Shown in pieces: positions 51,513-59,159 of a DNA stretch of 64,000 nucleotides (its first letter is position 1; every line of letters starts with the position of its first letter). Made by a program: the position numbers and the translations under genes. This stretch comes from Myxococcus guangdongensis (GTDB taxonomy: Bacteria; Myxococcota; Myxococcia; Myxococcales; Myxococcaceae), in the NCBI RefSeq assembly GCF_024198255.1, contig NZ_JAJVKW010000009.1, forward strand, positions 62,001 through 126,000. Reading direction: 5' to 3'. The notes under the pieces are model-generated. The model ran no database searches, had not been told where the DNA came from, and saw only the letters and a list, made by a program, of their open reading frames with translations.

Positions 51513-52292
51513 CTATACGTCTGAAGGGGCGCGCCGGATGACGATGCCTACTCCATTGGGGTTCAGAGATTTGGGAGTCTGGAAGTTCGGAGGTCTGGAT
51601 GTTCCGATGGGAGTCAGCGTGACGTCGCTATCCCCCAGGTCGTTGATGCGGTCTGCCATCCGCCCGCTCACGATGACCAAGGTTGCCGCATCCATGAGCC
51701 GGAAGGCATCCGTATCGGCTGGGATTGAGGCTGCGTCGAGCCAGTAGTGTTGGGGGAGCAAGCCTCCGTTCCGTCCACACACCGCACAAGGTGTTTCCCG
51801 GCCCGACTGTGTGCATTCGGGCGCGAGCCGACCGAGGGGGGCGAGATGAACCTCCGCGATGCGCGGAGACGGGGAACTTCGGAGCTGTGGCCAGACGTAG
51901 GTGAGGTTGAGTCCGGACAGGGTGCGGAGGGCATCCTCTCGGACAAGCAGAGAGGCGATGTCCACGAGCGTGACCGGGCCCCACTTTCCCCGCGCGGAGC
52001 CCACGAGTGGCCCGAATCCGGTTCCCGGCTCGAGGTGCGCGCCAGGTGGGCTGTACGGGCGCACCAGCTCGAGGAGGCGCGAGTATTCGGGCCAGTGCTC
52101 GGGGCGGGCCTCCTCCAACTCGTGGGCCTCGGGGAGTTCCGAGAGGTCTACGGCTGGATACTCGAGCACGCCGCTCCATGTCGCGTGGCATCCCGGGCAG
52201 TCCTCGATGCCGGGGAGCGACCAGCGCCTGTTGGCTCTGAGGGCGCCGCTCCAATGGGGCGCCGGGCTGCTCTGTACCTCGTAGTAGGTCAT
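51513..52292 (-). CDS. SitI-family double-CXXCG-type immunity protein
   Basis: A 259-residue protein resembling the myxobacterial SitI6/double-CXXCG motif family. It opens MTYYEVQSSPAPHWSG, then RRWSLPGIEDCPGCHATWSG (first Cys pair, CPGCH rather than CXXCG), YPAVDLSELPEAHELEEARP, FGPLVGSARGKWGP, the second pair CAVCGRNG, and AASIPADTDAFRLMD. In Sit systems this cytoplasmic protein protects against a toxin spread by outer-membrane exchange. The ATG at 52292 has no ribosome-binding site but overlaps the toxin-remnant stop (ATGA), so it depends on translation of that frame. Confidence 0.85.
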   Translation of the reverse strand: MTYYEVQSSPAPHWSGALRANRRWSLPGIEDCPGCHATWSGVLEYPAVDLSELPEAHELEEARPEHWPEYSRLLELVRPYSPPGAHLEPGTGFGPLVGSARGKWGPVTLVDIASLLVREDALRTLSGLNLTYVWPQLRSSPSPRIAEVHLAPLGRLAPECTQSGRETPCAVCGRNGGLLPQHYWLDAASIPADTDAFRLMDAATLVIVSGRMADRINDLGDSDVTLTPIGTSRPPNFQTPKSLNPNGVGIVIRRAPSDV

Positions 52293-52525
52293 GGAGAGGG
52301 AGGGGATGGAGGCAGGCTCCAGCTCTGCCAGTAGGTCATGGGCAGTCCGAAGAGCTTGTAGCGCTGAATCATCCGGCTGGCCTGCTCGAAGTGTTCGGCC
52401 TTCGTCGCGCGTCCTTGGGTGCGCGTCCGCCATTCCTTCCACTCGGTATTCCACGGCCCGCGCTCCGCCTCGCGATGGAGCCTCGCGTGTACTTGCGCGT
52501 CCATCATCAGGGTCCACTCATGGAC
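52289..52525 (-). pseudogene. Truncated SitA-type toxin C-terminus
   Basis: The open frame reads VHEWTLMMDAQVHARLHREA, then GPWNTEWKEW, and AEHFEQASRMIQRYKLFG. This resembles the last ~75 residues of SitA-like (TIGR02269-type) myxobacterial lipoprotein toxins, directly followed by its immunity gene with an ATGA overlap. The lipoprotein signal and most of the body are missing. The frame is closed by a stop just upstream (52526-52528), where the degenerate hydrolase start begins. It could still be translated from the ATG at 52507 to keep sitI expressed. Family resemblance is by eye. Confidence 0.65.
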
Positions 52526-52559
52526 TCATCGCTCCATCCGGTGTCTCGATGTCTTCCAT
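52518..52559 (-). pseudogene. Degenerate 5' fragment of a dienelactone hydrolase gene
   Basis: Thirteen codons plus a stop read MEDIETPDGAMSP, closely matching the intact hydrolase start MEDIDLDTPDGTMDA. The fragment begins 24 bp after the Fe-alcohol dehydrogenase stop and runs into the toxin remnant. The intact hydrolase begins 23 bp after the sitI stop, a mirror of that spacing. This is a recombination scar rather than a functional gene. Confidence 0.75.
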
Positions 52560-52570
52560 GGCGTTCCTCG
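52527..52570. repeat. Direct repeat, copy B (degenerate hydrolase start)
   Basis: A 44-bp segment matching 51451-51500 apart from about five substitutions and a 6-bp gap. The identical run CGATGTCTTCCATG covers the start codon in both copies. It marks one edge of the toxin/immunity cassette. Confidence 0.8.
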
Positions 52571-52583
52571 TGAAGGACGAGGG

Positions 52584-53762
52584 CTACAGCGCACGGGTGG
52601 CGATCTGCGTGAGTTCCGCGTCGGTGAGGGGCAGCGGGTTGGCCTTCATGCTGCTCGCGGCTCTCGCCTTCATCACCAACTCCGGCACGCGCTCCAGCGT
52701 CAATCCATAACGAGCAAGGCCAGGGATGCGCAGCGCTTCTCGCAGCGACTCCACCCATTCGAGGGCATCCTCGGCGCTCGCGCCCTCGCGGCCCGTGAGC
52801 AGCGTCGCCAGCTCCCGGTAGCGCGGCAACGCCGGGTGCTCCGGGGCTCGCTCCCGCAACGCACGCAGGTTGGTCTCGAGCACCGCGGACAGCAGGGCCG
52901 CGCAGACCGCCCCATGCGGCGCATCGAACATGCCTCCAAGCGGCGCCGCGAAGCCATGCACCGCCCCCAACCCCGAATTGGCCAGACACAGCCCGCCGAA
53001 GAGGCTGGCCAGCGCCAGGTCCTCGCGAATCTCCGCATCCGGCGCCGACGAGAGCACGGCCCGGCGCAGCGAGCGCGCGGACCGGCGCAATCCCTCGCGG
53101 GCCAGCGCATCCGTGAGCGGATTGGCGCGCGCGGAGAGAAACGGCTCGATGAGCTGCGAGAGCGCATCCATGCCGCTGGACGCGAGCACCGACGGCGGCG
53201 CGCCGATGAGCAGGTCCGGGTCCACCAGCGCCACGCGCGGCAGCAGCTGCGGTCCTCGCAGGCTGGCCTTCACCTGCGCCTCCTTGGACCCCAACACCGC
53301 GTTGCGAGTGACCTCCGACCCCGTGCCCGCGGTGGTGGGAATCGCCACGAAGGGGAGGGACGCCCGGGTGAGCGGCTGTCCCCGACCGATGACCTCCAGG
53401 TAGTCGAGCGGGTCTCCCCCTTGCGTCGCCAGCGCCGCGAGCGCCTTGCCCGCGTCGAGCGCGCTGCCGCCTCCCAGCGCCACCACCGCGTCACAGCGCC
53501 CCTCCGCGAGCACCGACAGCCCACGCCGCACCAGCTCCACCGTGGGCTCGCCCTCCACCGAGAACGTGCTCACCACCAGCCCCTGGGCCTCCAGCGCCGT
53601 CTGAAGCCCGCGCGCACGCTCGGGGTTGCTCCCCGTGACGAGCAACACGCGCTCCGCGCCCAGTCCACGCACCAGCGCGGGCGCCTCCGACAACCTGCCC
53701 GGCCCGAAGAGGATCCGCGTGGCGGTGGCGAACTCGAAGACCGTGGGCCCCGCCGTCACCAC
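52584..53762 (-). CDS. Iron-containing alcohol dehydrogenase (group III)
   Basis: A 392-residue Fe-ADH. NAD-binding VVALGGGSALDAGKALAAL; AIPTTAGTGSEVTRNAVL; metal ligands in SSGMDALSQLIEPF (Asp, with a later position where His is common), GLGAVHGFAAPLGG and DAPHGAVCAALL (His). It overlaps the end of the small monooxygenase gene by 7 bp, so they form an operon. Downstream, the original partner was probably the dienelactone hydrolase. Dienelactone hydrolase and maleylacetate reductase (also an Fe-ADH) act in sequence in ortho-cleavage pathways, but this protein's motifs look like a generic group III ADH, so that role is not established. Confidence 0.88.
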   Translation of the reverse strand: MVTAGPTVFEFATATRILFGPGRLSEAPALVRGLGAERVLLVTGSNPERARGLQTALEAQGLVVSTFSVEGEPTVELVRRGLSVLAEGRCDAVVALGGGSALDAGKALAALATQGGDPLDYLEVIGRGQPLTRASLPFVAIPTTAGTGSEVTRNAVLGSKEAQVKASLRGPQLLPRVALVDPDLLIGAPPSVLASSGMDALSQLIEPFLSARANPLTDALAREGLRRSARSLRRAVLSSAPDAEIREDLALASLFGGLCLANSGLGAVHGFAAPLGGMFDAPHGAVCAALLSAVLETNLRALRERAPEHPALPRYRELATLLTGREGASAEDALEWVESLREALRIPGLARYGLTLERVPELVMKARAASSMKANPLPLTDAELTQIATRAL

Positions 53763-54073
53763 CCGGCGTCCTCGGGGAACAGGTTCACGTACTTCCGACT
53801 GGTGCGCGGCTCCGCCATCATCGGCGCCACCGCGTCGCGCCAGCGCAGGTAGTGCGCGGTGTCCTTGTGCGCGGCGGGCGCCTCCGCGCTCCGGTACACC
53901 TCCACGAGCACGAAGCGCGTGGCGTCCTCGCTGTCCTGGATGACATCGAAGCGCGCCACCCCGGGCTCCTTCACGCTCTCACGCGCGTTGGCCAGGGTGG
54001 CTTCCCGGAAGGCTTCCACGTGCTCGGGCTTCACGTGGACATGGACATGGACGACCCGCAGGCTGTTGGGCAT
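53756..54073 (-). CDS. Antibiotic biosynthesis monooxygenase (ABM)/LsrG-like protein
   Basis: A 105-residue dimeric alpha+beta-barrel protein: VHVHVKPEHVEAFREATLAN, EPGVARFDVIQDSEDATRFVLVEVY, then AHYLRWRDAVAPMM. Members include quinol monooxygenases and the LsrG isomerase. It heads the leftward operon and its last 7 bases overlap the Fe-ADH start, so it probably handles an aromatic or quinone intermediate of the same pathway. The latter is inference. Confidence 0.88.
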   Translation of the reverse strand: MPNSLRVVHVHVHVKPEHVEAFREATLANARESVKEPGVARFDVIQDSEDATRFVLVEVYRSAEAPAAHKDTAHYLRWRDAVAPMMAEPRTSRKYVNLFPEDAGW

Positions 54074-54086
54074 GCCCCGAAACTAC

Positions 54087-54128
54087 TCCGGGCCCGGGCC
54101 GCGTGGGGACGCGACCGGGGCCCGGAGC
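54087..54128 (-). terminator. Terminator hairpin after the polysaccharide-lyase gene
   Basis: CTCCGGGCCC (54087-54096) and GGGCCCGGAG (54119-54128) form a perfect 10-bp stem, followed leftward by AGTAGTTTC. It separates the lyase gene from the ABM-led operon. Confidence 0.55.
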
Positions 54129-54165
54129 TTGAAACGGTGTGGGGTGCCTTACAGCCGTCCCCGGA

Positions 54166-55428
54166 CTACCGCGCCTTGATGATGGCCGTGGGGTTCAGCA
54201 CGTCCTCGAGCTTCCGGGCCATCACCCAGCCATCGTGGTAGACGATGCCGGTGGGGGAGATGGTGTCGTTCCGGTACAGGCCGATCTTCAGGTAGTTCAC
54301 CTGGTTCTTGTACTGCGTCGCGATGTAGCGCTTGGGCAGCACCAGCTTGCCGTCCACGTACAGCTCCACGAAGCCCACCTTCGCGTCCGCCGACCAGCGC
54401 ACGTGGAAGATGAAGTCCATCCACTTGGCGCGCACCAATGGCGCCCGCCAGACGATGGTGCCCGGGTTGCCGCCGATGTTCAGGCGCACTTCATTGCCGT
54501 AGACGTAGAACTCCACCGGCGGCGAGCCGCCCACCGTGTCGCTCTCCTGGTGCCACTGGGTGAACAGCTGCCACGTGTTCACGTTGGGGAACGTGGAGTC
54601 GAACATCGTGCTCCAGCGGTAGTAGTACTCGGAGCCCGACGGCTCCATCGTCATCCGCACCAGCTCGTTGCGGTTGCCGCTGGAGTTGATGGGGTCATCG
54701 CCCTTCCGCACCGTGGCCTTGAGCGCGTAGCCACCCTGACGCTTGGGCGAGGACACCAGCGCCAGCCGGTCCGCGCTCACCATCTGCGCGCGCGTCCATT
54801 GGGTGCGGTCTCCCGTCTCGAAGTCACCCACCCACACCACGCTGTTGCCGGTGGTGGGCGGCTGCGTCGGCGGCGGGGACGTCACGGTGCTGCCGCAGGC
54901 GCGGGCCTCCGCGATGGACGCCCAGTCGTTCACGGTGTTGCCCATGACGGTGATGCGCACCCGGCGCGCCGACGTGGTGCCGAAGGAGTACGTCTGCGCG
55001 GCCGTCTGCAGCGCGCTCGTGCCGCTGTAGACCTGCGTGTACGTGTAGCCATCCGGCGACACCGACACCGTGAAGGTGTTGGCGCGGGTGTTACCCTCGT
55101 GCCAGGCCACGGTGACGCCGGAGACCGACTTGACGGAGCCCAGGTCGTAGTCGATCCACGCGCCCTTGCCGAGCATGCTCCAGCGCGTGTCGAGCCGGTC
55201 ATCCATCGTGTTGGCCGGCACGTTGCCGTCGTTGCCCTTGGCGATGACGGAGGTGGCGGTGAGCTGCGTGCAGTTGGAGGCGGTCAGCGCGGCGGCGGAG
55301 ACGGACGTCGCGAACGCGGTGGCCTCCTCGCCCGAGGGGGCCTCACCCAGCTCATTGTAGTCCTGGGGACCGCACGCGGTGGCGCCAAGGCCGAGCAACG
55401 CTCCGGCCAGCAGAAGAGACTGCTTCAT
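54166..55428 (-). CDS. Lipoprotein polysaccharide lyase (heparin-lyase-I/PL20-like) with F5/8C domain
   Basis: A 420-residue lipoprotein (lipobox LGATAC, Cys19). Residues ~45-180 form a discoidin/F5/8-type-C carbohydrate-binding domain (MDDRLDTRWSMLGKGAWIDY, ARRVRITVMGNTVNDWASI). After a Pro/Thr linker, residues ~195-415 are a jelly-roll lyase domain with VVWVGDFETGDRTQW, GNRNELVRMTMEPSGSEYYY, NVNTWQLFTQWHQE and MDFIFHVRWSADAKVGFVEL, resembling the heparin lyase I/PL20 glucuronan-lyase group. It would cleave an acidic polysaccharide at the cell surface; the polymer is unknown. It is monocistronic. Confidence 0.85.
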   Translation of the reverse strand: MKQSLLLAGALLGLGATACGPQDYNELGEAPSGEEATAFATSVSAAALTASNCTQLTATSVIAKGNDGNVPANTMDDRLDTRWSMLGKGAWIDYDLGSVKSVSGVTVAWHEGNTRANTFTVSVSPDGYTYTQVYSGTSALQTAAQTYSFGTTSARRVRITVMGNTVNDWASIAEARACGSTVTSPPPTQPPTTGNSVVWVGDFETGDRTQWTRAQMVSADRLALVSSPKRQGGYALKATVRKGDDPINSSGNRNELVRMTMEPSGSEYYYRWSTMFDSTFPNVNTWQLFTQWHQESDTVGGSPPVEFYVYGNEVRLNIGGNPGTIVWRAPLVRAKWMDFIFHVRWSADAKVGFVELYVDGKLVLPKRYIATQYKNQVNYLKIGLYRNDTISPTGIVYHDGWVMARKLEDVLNPTAIIKAR

Positions 55429-55862
55429 GTGGATACCTCTGGGGGATTCAAAAACAGACAGACGGGGAGTGTGTCCGGCGACGTCTCACGACGGGCCGGC
55501 GATTGATTTCAGTTGCGGGGCTTCTCCAAGGTCACGGCGGGGGTTCGCCGCGTTGCAGCGGAGGACAACCATCGCCTCATTTTATTTCGTATTCAACAGT
55601 TCTCGTCGAGCCTGCCTGCTGGGCAGGAAACGCAGCGCGCATACTCGGGGTGTGGGTCTGGGCGATGGTGTTGGAAATGTCTGGCATTGGTGGCGAGCCA
55701 GCGCGGGCCGTGAGGGGATGCGCATACATCCAGCGGGGGCGTGCGTGCGTGCGGTGGCCTGGAGGGCAGGTCCACAGGCGAATTCAATACAGACGCACAG
55801 CCCCCGGGCGCGAGGCGCCTGAAGGGCGGGTGGCGTTAGAGGTTCGGGCTCTGGAGGTGCTC
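55429..55862. other. 434-bp divergent intergenic region
   Basis: Separates the lyase lipoprotein from the AAA/TPR gene. An AT-richer patch at ~55575-55610 may hold promoters, but no clear -35/-10 pair was found. The frame of the AAA/TPR gene stays open upstream to 55503, but that stretch lacks a ribosome-binding site and does not look like folded protein. Confidence 0.3.
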
Positions 55863-58115
55863 ATGACCGCGTCGTCGGGCGTGTGCCTGGCCTGTGGGAC
55901 ACGACTTTCCCCGGGTCTCTCCACGTGCCCGCGTGCGCTCCTGCTCGCGCCCCTGGCGGGTGGGGTGCGCCGCTGGGGGCTCGGCTCCTGTCGGCCGCCG
56001 CTGGTGGGGCGGGTGGCGCACCTGGAGCGACTGAAGTGGTGCGCCGAGGAGGCTCGACGAGGGCTGGGACGGGCCGTCTGGTTGGTGGGAGAAGAGGGCA
56101 TCGGCAAGTCCAGGCTGAAGGACGCGCTGGTGGAGTCGCTTTCCACGCACCGCTTCGACGTCTGGGAGGGCAGTGGGCGGGCCCTTCCGGGGACTCCGGC
56201 GGGGCCGCTGCTGGACCTGCTGGACGCCACGCGCTCACTGCGGCCGGTGGCGGGGGTGGGGCGCATGTCGAGCGCCGAGGCGGAGCGGGTGGCGCGGTGG
56301 CTGGAGGGGCGGGAGTGGCGGGGCGTGCCCGCGAGCCTCGCCGCCGAGAGCATCGCGTTGCTCGACGCGCTCTGCCATGCGCTGCTGCCGCATCGGACCC
56401 CGCGCGTCCTCGTCCTGGAGGACTGGCAGCACGCGGATGGTCTCAGCCGGGCGATGCTCGAGGTGCTGGTGACGCGGTTGGCGCATGCGCCGGTGCTGGT
56501 GCTCGTGCTGGAGCGCACGGAGGCGTCCGTGCCAGCCCCGGCGGAGGTGCTGGAGGTGGGACCGCTGAGCGCGCGCGAGGCCGCGGCGCTGGTCGCCACG
56601 CGCCTGGCTCCGGGCCTGCCCCGGGAAGCCCTGCTGCGCGTGGGGGCCGGACATCCGCGCCAGTTGTTGCAGGCGCTCGCGCTCCACGAGGAGTCCCCGT
56701 TGGAGCCGCTGCCCGCGACGGCGGACCAGGTGGTGTCCGACCGGTTCCTGGCGTTGTCGGACGCGCGGCGCGAGGCGCTGCGGGTGAGCGCGGTGTTGGG
56801 ACCCTGCTTCCCCCGGGCGGTGCTGGGCGCGCTCGTGGGGGGCTTCGCGTCGCTCTCGGGGCTGGAGTCGGGGGGGTGGCTCACGCCCGTCGCGGGAGGG
56901 CGCTACGCGAGCGCGGCGCGGGCGCCAGGGCTGGAGGCGACGTTCACGGAAGCGGAGCGGGTGGCGCTCCACGCGCGCGTGGCGGAAGCCTACGAGGCCC
57001 TCTCCGAGGAGACGCGTCGGCGCACGTGCGCGGAGGTGGCGCGTCACTGGCTGGCGGCGAAGCGGCCGGAGCGCGCGCTGCCGCACCTGCTGGAGGTCGC
57101 CGGGTGGAACCTGGCCGCGCTGGAGCCTGCCGCCGCGCTGGAGGTGTACCGCTTCGCGCTGGAGGTGTCCTCGCGGTTGTCGTTGGAGTCCGCGCGCCAG
57201 TGGGGACGGGTGTTGTGGGAGCGGATGGGGGATGCCCACCGGCTGGCCGGGGAGCGCGTGGAGGCGGAGTCCGCGTGGCGCATCGCCCTGTCCCTCGACG
57301 AGGTGGGGGGAAATGGGGGGACGGCCGAGCGGCTCCAGTGCTTGAGCAAGCTGGTCTCGGTGGTGTTGTCGCTGGAGCGCCACGAGGAGGTGGTGGCGCT
57401 GGGCGAGCTGGGCGTCGTGGAGGAGGCGTCCGAGGCGGCGCTCGTCGCCGGCGCTTCGTTGGACGCGCTGTCCGCGCTCGCGCTGTGCTGGTTGGGCCGC
57501 TTCACCGAGGCGGAGGCGCGGCTGGGGAGCGCGCGCGCCCGGCTGCTCCAGGTGCCGGGCCAGGAGGGCGTGGGCCGGGCGAGCGCGGAGGCGTCCCTGC
57601 ACCGCGCCATGGGGATGCTGCTGATGCGGCAGGGGCGTCCGGAGCAGGCCACGGTGGAGTACGCGGCGGTGCTGCGCTGGACGGACCGCTCGGGGGACAC
57701 GTGGGAGCACTCCACGGCGCTGTTCAACCTGGGGGATGCCTACGCGCGCTCGGGGGACCGTGAGCGCGCGGTGCACTACTTCCAGCTCGCACTGGACTCG
57801 AAGGCTCGCACGGGGGACCGGGGCGGCATGGCGTACACGCACCATGGCCTCGCGCTCTTGCACAGCCAGGCGGACGCGCCGGAGCTGGCGAAGGAGGACG
57901 CCGTCCGGGGACTCCAGCTCGCGGGGATGCTGGGAGACCGGAAGCTGAAGTCGCTCTTGCGCTGTGCCCTGGGGCGCGCCCACCTGCGGCTGGGAGAGCG
58001 CGAGGAGGCCGCGCGACAGCTGCGACTGGCCGCGCAGGACGCCGCCGCGGCGAATGCCCACCCGGAGCTGCTCCAGGCCCAGGCGGCCTTGCGCGCGCTG
58101 GAGGCCCGGCGCTGA
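55863..58115 (+). CDS. AAA-ATPase/TPR protein (STAND-like) with N-terminal zinc-ribbon-like Cys pairs
   Basis: A 750-residue protein. GGAGG five bases before the ATG at 55863 fixes the start, so a long upstream frame is not coding. Residues ~8-22 have CLACGTRLSPGLSTC, a possible zinc ribbon. Residues ~60-330 are an AAA_16/ORC-like NTPase: PLVGRVAHLERL, P-loop LVGEEGIGKSRL, and Walker B with VLVLEDWQHAD. From ~440 on, helical repeats of TPR type run to the end (ALFNLGDAYARSGDRERAVHY, TRAGDRGGMAYTHHGLALLH-like). This is the layout of signalling STAND ATPases such as LAL/adenylyl-cyclase-associated regulators, but without a kinase or HTH output domain. Confidence 0.85.
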   Translation: MTASSGVCLACGTRLSPGLSTCPRALLLAPLAGGVRRWGLGSCRPPLVGRVAHLERLKWCAEEARRGLGRAVWLVGEEGIGKSRLKDALVESLSTHRFDVWEGSGRALPGTPAGPLLDLLDATRSLRPVAGVGRMSSAEAERVARWLEGREWRGVPASLAAESIALLDALCHALLPHRTPRVLVLEDWQHADGLSRAMLEVLVTRLAHAPVLVLVLERTEASVPAPAEVLEVGPLSAREAAALVATRLAPGLPREALLRVGAGHPRQLLQALALHEESPLEPLPATADQVVSDRFLALSDARREALRVSAVLGPCFPRAVLGALVGGFASLSGLESGGWLTPVAGGRYASAARAPGLEATFTEAERVALHARVAEAYEALSEETRRRTCAEVARHWLAAKRPERALPHLLEVAGWNLAALEPAAALEVYRFALEVSSRLSLESARQWGRVLWERMGDAHRLAGERVEAESAWRIALSLDEVGGNGGTAERLQCLSKLVSVVLSLERHEEVVALGELGVVEEASEAALVAGASLDALSALALCWLGRFTEAEARLGSARARLLQVPGQEGVGRASAEASLHRAMGMLLMRQGRPEQATVEYAAVLRWTDRSGDTWEHSTALFNLGDAYARSGDRERAVHYFQLALDSKARTGDRGGMAYTHHGLALLHSQADAPELAKEDAVRGLQLAGMLGDRKLKSLLRCALGRAHLRLGEREEAARQLRLAAQDAAAANAHPELLQAQAALRALEARR

Positions 58116-58123
58116 GGAGGGGG

Positions 58124-59122
58124 TTGACGGAACCGTCGGCGCGGCCCGAGTGTCCAGGGCACGTGCCTCGATTCGTGCTCCGTCATGGCTGGCTCCTGTC
58201 GTGCCTCGTGGTGGCCCTGGTCGGCCCGCGCGCCCTCGCCGAGGCTCCGGATGTCTTCGAGGCCTGGCTGCGTCCGGCCCACGCTCTCGCGGACGGGTTC
58301 GAGGCGTGGACGGACCTGGGCGGCACGAAGCCGGGCGCCCAGGCGCGTGCCCTGGCGCGAGGCCGCGTGGTGGAGGCCGCGGGCGAAAGTGTCACCCTGG
58401 AACATCTGTATCACGAGAACCATGAGCTCCTGCGCGTGCGCGCCGTGTACTCGGGGCTGACGTCGGTGACACTGCGTCCCGGAGACGGGGTGTCACGCGG
58501 GCGGGAACTCGGACGCGTCGGACCGAAGGCCTCGGTGGTGTTGCACACGGACCGGAAGCTGTCTCCGGCGGAGGCCCGGCGCTTCACGCGCGAGCGGGCG
58601 CGCCTGCCGCAGCCCTTGGACGAGCCCGTGCTGGTGCTCATCTCGCATGCGCAAAACCAGCTCCGGTTGTACGCGCGAGGGGTCGAGCAGGCGCGGGTGG
58701 AGGTGGGGTTCGGCCAGGGCGAGGGGCCCAAGCAGGAGCGAGGCGACAACCGCACGCCCGTGGGCATGTACTTCATCGTGCAGACGGTGCGCGGGAACAT
58801 CACCGGGCCGTACTCGGCCTATTACGGGGGCCACTGGCTGCGGGTGAACTACCCGAACCCGTGGGACGCGAGCCGGGGCGTGAAGCACGGGTGGCTCACG
58901 GAGAAGGCGCGCGAGAAGATTGCCCGCGCGTGGACGGCGCGTGAGGCGACGGACGCGAGCACCCGGTTGGGCAGCGGCATCGGTTTCCACGGCTGGTCGG
59001 GGGAGTGGTCCCTGGAAGAGAGCGGCGGGCGGCTGTCCTGGGGCTGCGTCGTGTTCCACCCGGGTGACATCACCACGCTGTACGAGCGGATGCCCAAGGG
59101 CACCATGGTGGTCCTCTTCTAG
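58124..59122 (+). CDS. L,D-transpeptidase with degenerate LytM-like N-terminal domain
   Basis: A ~332-residue exported protein with a hydrophobic signal near residues 22-42. The catalytic YkuD domain starts near residue 165 (VLVLISHAQNQLRLYARG) and ends with GFHGWSGEWSLE and RLSWGCVVFHPGD. The latter is the HG...SxGC motif in which Cys acylates peptidoglycan; SWGC replaces the common SHGC. Residues ~70-130 (RGRVVEAAGESVTLEHLYHE, GDGVSRGRELGRVG) look like a LytM/M23 beta-domain lacking the zinc ligands. Start TTG 58124 follows GAGGAGGGGG; GTG 58163 is an alternative. It would crosslink or anchor to the cell wall. Confidence 0.85.
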   Translation: MTEPSARPECPGHVPRFVLRHGWLLSCLVVALVGPRALAEAPDVFEAWLRPAHALADGFEAWTDLGGTKPGAQARALARGRVVEAAGESVTLEHLYHENHELLRVRAVYSGLTSVTLRPGDGVSRGRELGRVGPKASVVLHTDRKLSPAEARRFTRERARLPQPLDEPVLVLISHAQNQLRLYARGVEQARVEVGFGQGEGPKQERGDNRTPVGMYFIVQTVRGNITGPYSAYYGGHWLRVNYPNPWDASRGVKHGWLTEKAREKIARAWTAREATDASTRLGSGIGFHGWSGEWSLEESGGRLSWGCVVFHPGDITTLYERMPKGTMVVLF

Positions 59123-59159
59123 CCTTCAAGATGGCCGCGAGGCATGGAATCCTCCCGGG

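Noticed and set aside
52584..53762. Naming the Fe-ADH as maleylacetate reductase
   Set aside because: Its PTTAGTGSE-type motif looks like a generic group III alcohol dehydrogenase; the neighbouring dienelactone hydrolase alone is not enough.
55503..55862. Upstream in-frame extension of the AAA/TPR gene
   Set aside because: No ribosome-binding site, poor protein character, and an excellent GGAGG site at 55863.
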